Source: Sphingobium amiense
Lineage (GTDB): Bacteria; Pseudomonadota; Alphaproteobacteria; Sphingomonadales; Sphingomonadaceae
Reading direction: 5' to 3'
Assembly: GCF_003967075.1 (NCBI RefSeq)
Contig: NZ_AP018664.1
Coordinates: forward strand, 2,108,001 to 2,172,000
DNA: 64,000 nucleotides
The notes below the pieces were generated by a model that saw only the letters and a list, made by a program, of their open reading frames with translations, ran no database searches and was not told the DNA's origin. Made by a program: the position numbers and the translations under genes. Below, piece after piece: positions 55,205-64,000 of the stretch. Position 1 is the first letter of the stretch. Every line of letters begins with the position of its first letter.

Positions 55205-56857
55205 ATGACCCATATGCCGGGGGTGGACCAATTTACGGCCGCGCTGCCGAATCATGCGAACGCCTATCCGGCGATGGGCATGCTGTTCCAGATCGCGGGA
55301 TCGAGTTCCAAGGCGCTGTTCGACGCCCAGCAAATCGCCTTGCTGGGTCACGACGCCGATCCGTGCATCGCCATGGCGGGTCAGGTGGGCAGCCAGGTCA
55401 AATTGCGCGTGGGCGGCAGTTGGCTGATCGCCAGCGTCCGGTCGCTGGTCCTCGACCAGACGAACCATGGCATCGTCGCCGATATCGACTTTCTGGGCGA
55501 GGGCGACGAGGAAGCGCTGACGGGCCGCATCCACCGCTTCCGCCGCGGCGTGACCCGTTATCCGACGCCGGGCACCGACATCTTCCCCGTGTCGGCCGCC
55601 GACATGCAGCAGATCTACGCCGCCGACGACCGCGCGAACATCGAGGTCGGGACCGTCTATCCCACCAGCGACACGCGCGCCGCCCTCTATGTCGATTCCA
55701 TGCTGGGCAAGCATTTCGCGCTGCTGGGATCGACCGGAACCGGCAAATCGACCAGCGCCGCGCTCGTCCTTCACCGCATCTGCGACCTGTCGCCGCAGGG
55801 GCATATCGTGATGATCGACCCGCATGGGGAATATGGCGCGGCATTCGCCGGAAACGGCGCGGTGTTCGACATCAACAACCTCGCCCTGCCCTACTGGCTG
55901 ATGAATTTCGAGGAGCATTGCGAGGTGTTCGTGACCGCCGAGGGCGCCGAACGCACGGTCGATTGCGACATCCTCGCCAAATGCCTGCTCGCCGCGCGGT
56001 CGAAGAACCGGCTCGCGGAGACCATCGGTCGCCTGACGGTGGATTCCCCAGTCCCCTATCTGCTGTCCGACCTCACCACCATCCTGTCGAACGAGATGGG
56101 CAAGCTGGACAAGGGCACCGGCACGCTGCCCTATATGCGGCTCAAGACCAAGGTCGAGGAGATCAAGGCCGACCCGCGTTACGCCTTCATGTTTTCCGGC
56201 ATGCTGGTCGCCGACACGATGCAGCAGTTCATCGCCAAGATTTTCCGCCTGCCCGCAGACGGCAGGCCGATTTCGATCATCGACGTTTCGGCGATGCCGT
56301 CCGACATCACGTCGACCGTGGTGTCCGTGCTCTCGCGCCTCGTCTTCGATTACGCCATCTGGGCGCGCGACGAACCGCAGCGCCCCATCCTCCTCGTCTG
56401 CGAGGAAGCGCATCGCTACATCCCCAGCTCCAGCGTGGGCGGCGGGCAGGCGGTGCGCCGCATCCTGGAGCGGATCGCGAAGGAAGGCCGCAAATATGGC
56501 GTATCGCTGGGCCTCATCACGCAGCGCCCGTCCGATCTGGCCGAAGGTGTGCTGTCACAGTGCGGCACGATCATTTCCATGCGTCTCAACAACGACCGCG
56601 ATCAGGCGTTCGTGAAAGCCGCCATGCCCGAAGGCGCGCGCGGCTTCCTCGATTCGATCCCGGCACTGCGCAACCGGGAAGCGATCATCTGCGGCGAGGG
56701 CGTCGCCGTGCCGATCCGCGTCGCATTCGACGATCTGGAAGCGCATCGCCGCCCCGCGTCGAGCGATCCCAGCTTCACGCAGCTCTGGCGGCAGAGCGGG
56801 CAGGAAGCCGACATCCTCGACCGCACCATCACGCGCTGGCGCAATCAGGGGCGCTGA
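55205..56857 (+). CDS. HerA-like ATPase (DUF87)
   Basis: 550 residues. A N-terminal HAS-barrel-like region (about 20-150) precedes the FtsK/HerA-type ATPase with Walker A GSTGTGKST (175-183) and Walker B LLVCEEAHRYIP. The late sensor region ITQRPSDLAEGVLSQCGTIISMRLNN (in pieces) is typical. In archaea HerA works with the NurA nuclease in DNA end resection, and in some bacteria HerA-like proteins serve phage defence together with a nuclease. No nuclease partner is next to it here. The 217 bases before it hold no gene, only the divergent promoter region. Confidence 0.88.
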   Translation: MTHMPGVDQFTAALPNHANAYPAMGMLFQIAGSSSKALFDAQQIALLGHDADPCIAMAGQVGSQVKLRVGGSWLIASVRSLVLDQTNHGIVADIDFLGEGDEEALTGRIHRFRRGVTRYPTPGTDIFPVSAADMQQIYAADDRANIEVGTVYPTSDTRAALYVDSMLGKHFALLGSTGTGKSTSAALVLHRICDLSPQGHIVMIDPHGEYGAAFAGNGAVFDINNLALPYWLMNFEEHCEVFVTAEGAERTVDCDILAKCLLAARSKNRLAETIGRLTVDSPVPYLLSDLTTILSNEMGKLDKGTGTLPYMRLKTKVEEIKADPRYAFMFSGMLVADTMQQFIAKIFRLPADGRPISIIDVSAMPSDITSTVVSVLSRLVFDYAIWARDEPQRPILLVCEEAHRYIPSSSVGGGQAVRRILERIAKEGRKYGVSLGLITQRPSDLAEGVLSQCGTIISMRLNNDRDQAFVKAAMPEGARGFLDSIPALRNREAIICGEGVAVPIRVAFDDLEAHRRPASSDPSFTQLWRQSGQEADILDRTITRWRNQGR

Positions 56858-56865
56858 CCCCGCGC

Positions 56866-58317
56866 CTACCCGGCGGGCGCGATGCGTCCGGCGGGTTCAG
56901 CCTCGCTATTCACGGTTTCGCGGCATTCCTCCGCGTGCACCGGCGCGATCAGCTTCGCCTTGCGCCAGCCGCCATGCAGGTAGACCGCGCTCGCCAGCGC
57001 CAGAGATGTGACCGACCCGGCGGGAAAGCTGAGCCACAGGGCGTCCGCACCCAGCAGCGGGTAGGCGAGATGATAGAAGCCGAGGCGCACGCCGAACAGG
57101 GTGAAGATGAGGATGAGCAGCGGCTTTACCACCACGCCATTGGCGCGCATCACGCCGAACAGGATCATCGTGCAGCCGAACAGCAGGAAGCTCCACGTCA
57201 CCATCGTCTGCATGTTCCACGCCGCGTCGATGGCCGCGCGGTTGCTGCCGAGGAACAGCGCCAGCAGCGCTTCGTGGAACAGCAGGATGACGCCGATCAT
57301 CGTGCCCGTGATCGCGAGCTGATAGCCAAGGCCATAGCCCGTGATCCGCCCGATCCGGTCCCAGCGCCCCGCGCCCACATTCTGCGCCGCCATGGCGCTC
57401 ACCGCCGCGCCCATCGCCATCGCGGGCATCTGGAGATAGGTCCATATCTGCTGCGCCGCGCCATAGGCCGCCGTCACCAGCAGCCCCTCCCGGTTGACGA
57501 GGCCGATCATGACGAGGCCGGACGCCGACATGACGATCATCTGCAAACCCATCGGCAGCCCCTTGGCAGCGAGAATGCGAAGCTGGTCGGGCGCGGGCCA
57601 GAGCCAGCGCAGCTCGCTCCCGCGCAGGCGCAAGGGCAAGTCCTTCGCGTAGATATAGGCGATCACGCCGATCAGGCTGACGAAGCCCGCCGCCGCCGTC
57701 GCCGCCGCCGATCCCGCGATGCCGAATGCGGGCACCGGTCCCAGCCCCAGGATCAGCACCGGATTGAGCACGAGGTCGATGGTCACGCTTACGATCATGA
57801 AGATGAGCGGCGTGCGCGCGTCCCCCGCTCCGCGCAGCCCCATCATGATCATGAGACCCAGCAGTGAGGCGGGCATCGCGATGAAGATCACGCGCAGATA
57901 GACGAGCGCCATGTCATAGGCACCCGCGGGCGTGGCCAGCAGCCGCAGCAGCGCGGGCGCGCCGACCCAGCCCGCCGTCGCGACGCCGATCCCGAGCATC
58001 GAGCAAAAGCCGATGGCGGAACCGAACGCACGCCGCGCCGCCTCCATGTCGCGCCGCCCTACCGACTGACCGATCACGACGGTCGACGCCATGCCGAAGC
58101 CGAACACGACCGAAAACATGAGGAACATGATGATGTTGGCGTTCGCCGTCGCCGCCAGCGCCTGCGTTCCCAGAAAGCGGCCGACCCAGATCGCGTTGAT
58201 CGACCCGTTCAGCGACTGGAGGATGTTGGACAGCAGCGTGGGGATGGCGAACAGCAGCAGCGCCGACGCGATCGGCGCCTGCGTCAGATCGCGTGTCCCT
58301 TTTGCCGGTCCGCTCAT
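56866..58317 (-). CDS. MATE family efflux transporter
   Basis: 483 residues, twelve membrane helices in two similar halves (ALLLFAIPTLLSNILQSLNGSINAIWVGRFLG in pieces at the start of the first). Sodium- or proton-driven export of drugs or metabolites is typical of the family (NorM/DinF). It ends 9 bases from the converging HerA-like gene and starts next to a palindromic repeat. Substrate unknown. Confidence 0.9.
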   Translation of the reverse strand: MSGPAKGTRDLTQAPIASALLLFAIPTLLSNILQSLNGSINAIWVGRFLGTQALAATANANIIMFLMFSVVFGFGMASTVVIGQSVGRRDMEAARRAFGSAIGFCSMLGIGVATAGWVGAPALLRLLATPAGAYDMALVYLRVIFIAMPASLLGLMIMMGLRGAGDARTPLIFMIVSVTIDLVLNPVLILGLGPVPAFGIAGSAAATAAAGFVSLIGVIAYIYAKDLPLRLRGSELRWLWPAPDQLRILAAKGLPMGLQMIVMSASGLVMIGLVNREGLLVTAAYGAAQQIWTYLQMPAMAMGAAVSAMAAQNVGAGRWDRIGRITGYGLGYQLAITGTMIGVILLFHEALLALFLGSNRAAIDAAWNMQTMVTWSFLLFGCTMILFGVMRANGVVVKPLLILIFTLFGVRLGFYHLAYPLLGADALWLSFPAGSVTSLALASAVYLHGGWRKAKLIAPVHAEECRETVNSEAEPAGRIAPAG

Positions 58318-58349
58318 TCTCTCACTCCCCTTACCCGCGCCGCGATCAT

Positions 58350-58472
58350 CCTCCCCTTGGAACGGGAGGTGGCATTGCGTAGCAATGACGGAGGGGTGTC
58401 GCCCTCACGATGGCGGGAAACCCCTCCACCACTTGCTACGCTAGCGGTCCCCCTCCCCTTTCAGGGGAGAAT
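58350..58472. repeat. composite palindromic repeat between the MATE gene and valS
   Basis: Nested inverted repeats: CTCCCCTTGGAACGGGAG (58351-58368), GCATTGCGTAGCAATG, GGAGGGGT paired with ACCCCTCC, and TCCCCTTTCAGGGGA at the right end. The unit looks like a non-autonomous intergenic repeat rather than a simple terminator, although it lies just downstream of the valS stop and could end that transcript. It differs from the atpD-atpC element. Confidence 0.75.
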
Positions 58473-58475
58473 CGC

Positions 58476-61274
58476 CTACCCCAACCGCTCCAGCGCCGCT
58501 TTCAGCCGCTCCGCCTCCGCGCTTTTTTCGCCATGGTCATCGCGCGCCTTGGCGACGGCTTCGGGCTTCGCCTTTTCGACGAAGGCGGGGTTTGACAGGC
58601 GGCCGCCCAGCGAATCCCGCTCCTTCTCCGCTGCCGCCAAGGCCTTGGCCAGCCGCGCCTTTTCGGCGGCGATGTCAATCACGCCCTCCAGCGGCAGGAT
58701 GAAAGTCGCCTCGTCGATGACGATCTGCGCCGCGCCGCCGGGGGGCGCATCGCCAAAGCTCAGGCTCTCGACCCGGCCCAGCCGCGCCAGCGCCACGCCC
58801 TGCCGGTCGAGGCGGCGGTGCGTCTCCTCCTTGCCATCGCGCACCACCATCGGCAGCTTCGCGCCCGGCGGCACGTTGAGTTCGGTCCGCGCGGTGCGGA
58901 TCGCGCTCACCAGCCGGATCAGCCAGTCGATCTCCGCCTGCGCTTGGCTGTCCACAGCCGCCAAGGCAATCGGCCAGCGTGCGACGATCAGTTCATTCTC
59001 CCGCGCGCCGGTCAGGTTCCATAACTCTTCGGTTATGAAAGGCATGAAGGGATGGAGCATGACGAGGATCTGGTCGAACGCCCAGCCCGCGACCGCCTGC
59101 GTCTCCGCGTCCATCGCGCCCTTGGTCAGTTCGATATACCAGTCGCAAAACTGGTCCCAGACGAAGTGATAGATGGCGTTGGCCGCCGCGTCGAAGCGCA
59201 GGTCCGCCATCGCCATGTCGATCGCCTGCACGGTTGCCACCGTTTCGGCGACGATCCAGCGGTTGACGGGGAGCGCGGCGTGTGGCGCTTCATGCGTGGT
59301 CGACGCCGTGACACCGTTCGCCTGAAGGAAGCGCGCCGCGTTCCACAGCTTCGTTGCGAAGTTGCGATACCCCTCGACACGCTTCTCGTCCATCTTCACG
59401 TCGCGGCCCTGGCTTTCCATCGCCGCCATGAAGAAGCGCAGCGCGTCCGCGCCATAGGTGTCGATCAGGCCCAGCGGATCGACGACATTGCCCTTGGACT
59501 TGGACATTTTCTGCCCGTCCGCCGCGCGCACGAGGCCATGGAGGTAGAGCTTCTTCCACGGAACCTCACCCATGAACTCCTGTCCCATCATCGCCATCCG
59601 CGCGTCCCAGAAGAACAGGATGTCGAATCCGGAAATGAGGAGGTCGTTGGGATAGTGTTTGGCCAGCAGGTCGGTCTGCTCCGGCCAACCCAGCGTCCCG
59701 AACGGCCACAGTGCGGAGGAGAACCATGTATCGAGCACATCGGGATCGCGCCAAATTGACAAGCCAATGCGTTTTTCAGCATCTTGCCTGCTATCGACTA
59801 CGCTGATCTCTTGGCCTTCTAGAAGAAACGGCTTGTAAGCGTCAGTCGCCAAGCGAATTGCTTCTTCTTCTGTTTCCGCAACGAAGATATCCGGCTCAAC
59901 ATTGGGGCCTTTGGCGATGTTGTGCTCGCCTCGTCTCCAACCAAACCAAGCCGGTATCCGGTGCCCCCACCAGAGCTGCCGCGACACGCACCAGGGCTGG
60001 ATATTGTCCATCCAGTTGAAGAAAGTCTTCTCCCACGTCTTCGGCACGATCTCGATGGCACCGTCGCGCACGGCCTGCGTCGGCGCGACCGCGAGCTTCG
60101 CGGCGTCGACATACCATTGGTCGGTCAGCCACGGCTCGATCACCACGCCGGAGCGGTCGCCATAAGGCGTCTGGATTGTGCGCGGCTCGAAGTCGGCGGC
60201 GATTTCTTCGCCCTCCTTGTTCTTCGTGACGTGCGGCACGAGGAAGCCGAGCGCCTTCATCTCCTCGACCACCGCCTTGCGCGCGTCGAAACGGTCCAGC
60301 CCCAGATACTCCTCCGGCACCAGCCCGTCGGCGGTCTGCACTACCTTCGCGTCGGCGTCGAACATGTTGAGCATGTCCGCCGCCCTGATGTCCGCGCGCT
60401 TGCCGACCTCGAAATCGTTGAAGTCATGCCCCGGCGTGATCTTGACCGCGCCCGATCCCAGTTCCGGGTCGGCATAATCGTCACCCACGATTGCGAGTCG
60501 CCGTCCGGTGATCGGCTGGAGAATTTCCTTGCCGATGACGTCCTTGTAGCGGGCGTCATCGGGATGCACCGCGACCGCCATGTCGGCCAGCATCGTTTCG
60601 GGCCGCGTCGTGGCGACAACGATATGGTCGCTCCCGTCGGCAAGCCTCACTCCGTCCGCCAGCGGATAGCGGAAGCGCCAGAAGCCGCCCTGCGTTTCCT
60701 TCGTCTCGACCTCAAGGTCCGAAATGGCGGAGCGGAAATGCGGGTCCCAATTGACGAGGCGCTTGTCGCGATAGAGCAGGCCGCGCCGGTGCAGTTCGAC
60801 GAACACCTTGACCACGGCCTTCGAAAAGCCCTCGTCCATGGTGAAGCGCTCGTTCGCCCAGTCCATCGAGCAGCCCAGCCGCCGCAACTGCCGCGTGATC
60901 GCACCGCCGCTTTCCGCCTTCCATTCCCACACCTTCGCGACGAAATCCTCGCGCGTATAGTTGGTGCGCTTGTCCTGGCGCTCCTCCATCCGCCGCTCGA
61001 CCACCATCTGCGTCGCGATGCCCGCATGGTCGGTCCCCACGACCCACAGCGCGTCCTTGCCGCGCAGCCGCTCGTAGCGGACGGCGATGTCCTGCAGCGT
61101 ATTGTCGAGCGCGTGGCCGATATGCAGGCTGCCCGTGACGTTGGGCGGCGGGTTGACGATAGTGAAGGGCGCGGCGTCGGGCCGTTCCGGGCGGAACAGG
61201 CCTTTCGCCTCCCAATGCGCATACCAGCGGGCCTCGATGTCGGCGGGGTCGAAAGTCTTGGGCAATTCGGTCAT
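58476..61274 (-). CDS. valS: valyl-tRNA synthetase
   Basis: 932 residues from MTELPKTF at 61274, preceded by a short gap to the S9 peptidase gene. Class I synthetase motifs are HIGH (51-54, in [14 protein letters not shown]) and KMSKS (589-593). The editing domain lies between, and the C-terminal coiled arm ([16 protein letters not shown]) is present. It charges tRNA-Val. Residues about 445-510 are encoded by DNA of roughly 48-55% GC against about 65-70% around it, a local anomaly that keeps the frame and the [11 protein letters not shown] motif. Confidence 0.96.
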   Translation of the reverse strand: MTELPKTFDPADIEARWYAHWEAKGLFRPERPDAAPFTIVNPPPNVTGSLHIGHALDNTLQDIAVRYERLRGKDALWVVGTDHAGIATQMVVERRMEERQDKRTNYTREDFVAKVWEWKAESGGAITRQLRRLGCSMDWANERFTMDEGFSKAVVKVFVELHRRGLLYRDKRLVNWDPHFRSAISDLEVETKETQGGFWRFRYPLADGVRLADGSDHIVVATTRPETMLADMAVAVHPDDARYKDVIGKEILQPITGRRLAIVGDDYADPELGSGAVKITPGHDFNDFEVGKRADIRAADMLNMFDADAKVVQTADGLVPEEYLGLDRFDARKAVVEEMKALGFLVPHVTKNKEGEEIAADFEPRTIQTPYGDRSGVVIEPWLTDQWYVDAAKLAVAPTQAVRDGAIEIVPKTWEKTFFNWMDNIQPWCVSRQLWWGHRIPAWFGWRRGEHNIAKGPNVEPDIFVAETEEEAIRLATDAYKPFLLEGQEISVVDSRQDAEKRIGLSIWRDPDVLDTWFSSALWPFGTLGWPEQTDLLAKHYPNDLLISGFDILFFWDARMAMMGQEFMGEVPWKKLYLHGLVRAADGQKMSKSKGNVVDPLGLIDTYGADALRFFMAAMESQGRDVKMDEKRVEGYRNFATKLWNAARFLQANGVTASTTHEAPHAALPVNRWIVAETVATVQAIDMAMADLRFDAAANAIYHFVWDQFCDWYIELTKGAMDAETQAVAGWAFDQILVMLHPFMPFITEELWNLTGARENELIVARWPIALAAVDSQAQAEIDWLIRLVSAIRTARTELNVPPGAKLPMVVRDGKEETHRRLDRQGVALARLGRVESLSFGDAPPGGAAQIVIDEATFILPLEGVIDIAAEKARLAKALAAAEKERDSLGGRLSNPAFVEKAKPEAVAKARDDHGEKSAEAERLKAALERLG

Positions 61275-61328
61275 GGGAAGCGGCCTTAATCGCCCGGCCG
61301 CTTCCATTCCAGCGCTTTTAGGCGTCGG

Positions 61329-63371
61329 CTATTTCGCCGTCCATCTGTCGAGCCATCCCAGCGCCTCGCCATACCATTGCAGCGAGTTGCGGGGTTTCAG
61401 CACCCAGTGATTCTCGTCCGGGAACACCAGCAGCTTCGACGGGATATTCCGCCGCTGGAGCGCGGTGAAGGCGGCCAGCCCCTGCGTATAGGGAATGCGG
61501 AAGTCCTTTTCGCCCGTCACCACCAGCATGGGCGTCTTCCACCGGGCGACGTGATTGACCGGGTTCCATTTCTCATATTCGGCGGCCTGCTCATAATAGG
61601 GGCCGCCATGTTCCCATTCGTCGAACCACAGTTCCTCGGTTTCATATGCCATGGCGCGGGCGTCGAACACGCCGTCATGCTGGACGATGCATCTGAACCC
61701 GTCGGGCCACTGGCCCTCGATCCAGTTCATCATATAGCCGCCGTAGCTCGCCCCCAGAGCGCAGGCGTTGCCCGCATCGACCTGCGCGTCCTTCGCCGCG
61801 GCGGCGGCGAGGCCGAGCTTCAGGTCTTCGAGCGGCTTTCCGCCCCAGTCCCTGTTGATGCTGTCGGTGAAGGCCTGCCCATAGCCGGTGGAGCCGTGGA
61901 AATCGACGATCACCGCCGCATAGCCATGCGCCGCGAACGCCTTTGGATTCCAGCGGTAGGACCATGAATCGTTGAAGCTGCCCTGCGGTCCGCCATGGAC
62001 GAGGAAAGCGACCGGCAGCTTGGGCGCCGCGCCGCTGGCGGACGGGTTCAGCGGCTTGACGATCTGCCCCCAGACCGTGTCGCCATTCGCGCCCTTAAAG
62101 CTGAACCGCTCGACCGACACGTCATCGACGCCGTCGAGCTTCTGCGCATTGACGCTGGTGAGGCGCGCGGGCCTGCCCTTCGCTGGCATCTTCCAGAAGT
62201 CTGCGGGCGACTGGATGCTGTCGAGCGCGTACACGAACCCGCCTTTGGGCAGCGGCACGACGCTTGCCGCATGGCCCCTGCCGGTGAGGCGCGTCACCTT
62301 TCCCGACGCGGCATCGACCCGGAACACCGGATTGTCGAGCACATCGTTGGCGGTGACGAGCAGCCCCTTGCCATCGGCGTCCCAGGCGACAGAGCCGACC
62401 GAACGGTCCCACCCTTCGGTCAGCGGCTTCGTTTCACCGGTCGCGATGTTGCGCAGCATCAGCACAAGCCGGTCGCTTTCATAACCCGGCCGCTTCATCG
62501 CGGCATAGGCGAGCCACTTGCCGTCCGGCGACACCGCCGGCATCGTGTCCGTCGCCTCGTTGGCGGCGGTCAGGTTCACAGGCGCAGCGCTGCCGTCCGC
62601 CGGAACCGAGAAGATGTCGAGATTGGTCGAAAGCGGCTCGATTCGCCCCGCCTCGCGCAGCGTGAAGAAGAGCGTCCGCCCGTCCCGGCTCCAGGCCAGT
62701 TCCTCCGCCCCACCATAGGGCTTCGACGGCGCGTCGCCGACAAGGCTTCCCATCACCGACACAGCCGGACCACCCGACAGCGGCATGACGAAGACCTGCG
62801 ACCGCTGCCCGTCTGCCCATCTGTCCCAGTGGCGCACGAAAAGCTGGTCATAGACCCGGCCCGTGCCCGCATCCTTCGGCGCGTCGGGCTTCACATCGTC
62901 GATGGTCTTCGCGCCCACGGGCCGGTCGGCCCACAGCGCGACCCTCGTCCCATCGGGACTGATGAGGAAGCCGGAGATGCCGCCCGGCGCTTTGGTGATC
63001 TGCACCGGCTCCCCGCCCGCCAGCGCCACGCGCCAGAGCTGGTCGTCGCCGCTCGCGTCCGACTGATAATAAAGGCTGGCGCCATCGGGGGAAAAGACGG
63101 GCGCCGCCTCGTTCCTGTCCGGCACCGACGCGATCAGGCGCGGCGTCTGCCCCGCTCGCCCGATGTCGAGCAGGTAGAGGTCGGTCCGTCCGCGATTGGC
63201 GGCAAGGTCGGTGGTGCGCAACTGATAGGCGAGCCATCTGCCATCGGGCGAGACGGCGGGCGCGGCCACGCGGTTGAGGCTCACCATATCGGCGGGCGTG
63301 AACGGACGGGCCAGCGCGGGCGCGGCGTTCATCGCGAGCGCAGCGACGGCTCCCAGAAGATATGTTTTCAT
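61329..63371 (-). CDS. secreted S9 family peptidase (acylaminoacyl/dipeptidyl type)
   Basis: 680 residues from the ATG at 63371, eight bases after AAGGG; a GTG three codons earlier overlaps that site. Signal peptide MKTYLLGAVAALAMNAAPALA. A beta-propeller (about 30-400, repeats such as APAVSPDGRWLAY and APVFSPDGASLYY) caps the C-terminal alpha/beta hydrolase with GASYGGYMMNW (nucleophile S542), a later Asp in TGEKDFRIPY and His in DENHWV. It would release amino acids or dipeptides in the periplasm. It sits between popZ and valS. Confidence 0.92.
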   Translation of the reverse strand: MKTYLLGAVAALAMNAAPALARPFTPADMVSLNRVAAPAVSPDGRWLAYQLRTTDLAANRGRTDLYLLDIGRAGQTPRLIASVPDRNEAAPVFSPDGASLYYQSDASGDDQLWRVALAGGEPVQITKAPGGISGFLISPDGTRVALWADRPVGAKTIDDVKPDAPKDAGTGRVYDQLFVRHWDRWADGQRSQVFVMPLSGGPAVSVMGSLVGDAPSKPYGGAEELAWSRDGRTLFFTLREAGRIEPLSTNLDIFSVPADGSAAPVNLTAANEATDTMPAVSPDGKWLAYAAMKRPGYESDRLVLMLRNIATGETKPLTEGWDRSVGSVAWDADGKGLLVTANDVLDNPVFRVDAASGKVTRLTGRGHAASVVPLPKGGFVYALDSIQSPADFWKMPAKGRPARLTSVNAQKLDGVDDVSVERFSFKGANGDTVWGQIVKPLNPSASGAAPKLPVAFLVHGGPQGSFNDSWSYRWNPKAFAAHGYAAVIVDFHGSTGYGQAFTDSINRDWGGKPLEDLKLGLAAAAAKDAQVDAGNACALGASYGGYMMNWIEGQWPDGFRCIVQHDGVFDARAMAYETEELWFDEWEHGGPYYEQAAEYEKWNPVNHVARWKTPMLVVTGEKDFRIPYTQGLAAFTALQRRNIPSKLLVFPDENHWVLKPRNSLQWYGEALGWLDRWTAK

Positions 63372-63484
63372 GAATATCACCCTTGCATCGGATGGCGATT
63401 CGCGCCGACGCAGGACGCGCCGGTCAGCGATCGTCAGGATGCCAAGGGTCTAGGCCGCGCGAACGGCCTTGTGCAAGCGCCGGT

Positions 63485-63976
63485 TCAGCGACCGCCGGTG
63501 ATGCGGGCGATTTCCTTCGCCACCATGTCCTCGACCAGCGCGGGGAGCCGCGCGTCGAGCCATTCCTTGAGCATGGGCTTGAGCATCGCGCGCACCAGCC
63601 CGTCGAGCGTATTGTCCTGCCCGGCCGCCGGAGCCACCAGCATAGAGGACAGGGCCGATAGCGAATGGCGCGCCGCGACTTCGCTTTCCATGGACAGGAT
63701 CGAGTCGTCCGACGCGGGGGCAGCGGGCGCGGCGGCGGCTGTAGCCTTGGGCGCGGCTTTGGGAGCGGGCATGGGTTCCTCCGCGATCTCGTCGGTCAGT
63801 TCCAGCACTTCGTCGGGGTCGGCGGGAGCAGGCACGGGTGCCTGCGCCGCGGCCTTTTCGCCGCGTGAACGGCGCAGCGGAGCGGCCTGAACCGCTTCCT
63901 CGCCTTCCTCGGCGATGATCCGCTTGATGGACGAGAGGATCTCTTCCATCGAGGGTTCCTTGGTCATGTCACCCAT
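63485..63976 (-). CDS. popZ: pole-organizing protein PopZ (DUF2497 family)
   Basis: 163 residues from MGDMTKEPSMEEIL at 63976 with GGGG(A)AA upstream; the frame continues further upstream but this start matches the family. Three parts are visible: the N-terminal helix SMEEILSSIKRIIAEEG, an acidic Pro/Ala-rich linker (about 30-95), and the C-terminal helical oligomerisation region LDGLVRAMLKPMLKEWLDARLPALVEDMVAKEIARI (in pieces). PopZ builds a polar matrix that anchors the chromosome centromere. Nearness to valS is shared with Caulobacter, as I recall it. Confidence 0.88.
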   Translation of the reverse strand: MGDMTKEPSMEEILSSIKRIIAEEGEEAVQAAPLRRSRGEKAAAQAPVPAPADPDEVLELTDEIAEEPMPAPKAAPKATAAAAPAAPASDDSILSMESEVAARHSLSALSSMLVAPAAGQDNTLDGLVRAMLKPMLKEWLDARLPALVEDMVAKEIARITGGR

Positions 63977-64000
63977 GGAGTTTCCCCGTCCAAATTTCAC

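Overview
The window is GC-rich (roughly two-thirds G+C), densely packed chromosomal DNA. It looks like an alphaproteobacterium of the order Sphingomonadales (Sphingomonas, Sphingobium or Sphingopyxis type; genus not resolved). The indications are protein character, the split ATP synthase operon with only atpHAGDC here, a PopZ-type protein near valS, a YezD/TonB-receptor pair, and GC-rich palindromic intergenic repeats. No phage, insertion sequence, CRISPR array or rRNA was seen, and no gene-free stretch reaches 300 bases. Genes fill almost everything, with many ATGA start/stop overlaps and several tail-to-tail overlaps.

Layout. 1-4.2 kb: end of a 3-hydroxybutyrate dehydrogenase gene, an outer-membrane barrel protein, a secreted M20 peptidase, and a divergent SDR/TetR pair. 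4.3-8.2 kb, minus strand: a five-gene operon of a small Tat-exported two-cysteine protein, a GT4 glycosyltransferase, a PqqD-like carrier, an HprK-related kinase and a nucleotidyltransferase-fold protein. This is the HPr-rel-A cassette, has no assigned biochemical function, and is the best candidate for an undescribed system. 8.3-15.6 kb, plus strand: a complete phosphate regulon block, phoR-pstS-pstC-pstA-pstB-phoU-phoB, with a candidate PHO box before pstS. 15.6-22.8 kb: L,D-transpeptidase beside an Lpp-like lipoprotein, def, recR, fmt-truA, a PAS-GGDEF protein, a queuosine-precursor transporter, tRNA-Arg(TCT) and an FSA-type aldolase.

22.9-29.6 kb: priA, a DUF1289 gene, a BchE-like B12/radical SAM gene standing alone, ada, and a membrane-anchored trypsin-like protease. 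29.7-34.7 kb: atpHAGDC with a strong terminator and a large palindromic repeat between atpD and atpC. 34.7-41.1 kb: two polytopic membrane proteins, a polyprenyl-type GT2 and a methyltransferase, followed by a solitary cpaF. 41.2-47.6 kb: an exported methyltransferase-like protein, an EamA transporter, osmC, a PRC-barrel protein, an RBBP9-type hydrolase, yezD and a TonB receptor. 47.6-53.9 kb: panB, the YfgM-like/bamB/der/tusA run, an Hpt protein and a flavin monooxygenase. 53.9-64 kb: acyltransferase, HerA-like ATPase, MATE transporter, valS, S9 peptidase and popZ.

How it fits together. PhoR/PhoB would sense and regulate phosphate, PstSCAB imports it and PhoU restrains signalling. YfgM/BamB serve outer-membrane protein assembly. 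Fmt and Def act at the two ends of N-formyl-methionine metabolism. YezD and the adjacent TonB receptor suggest sulfur scavenging. All functions are read from sequence by eye, and no database search was run.
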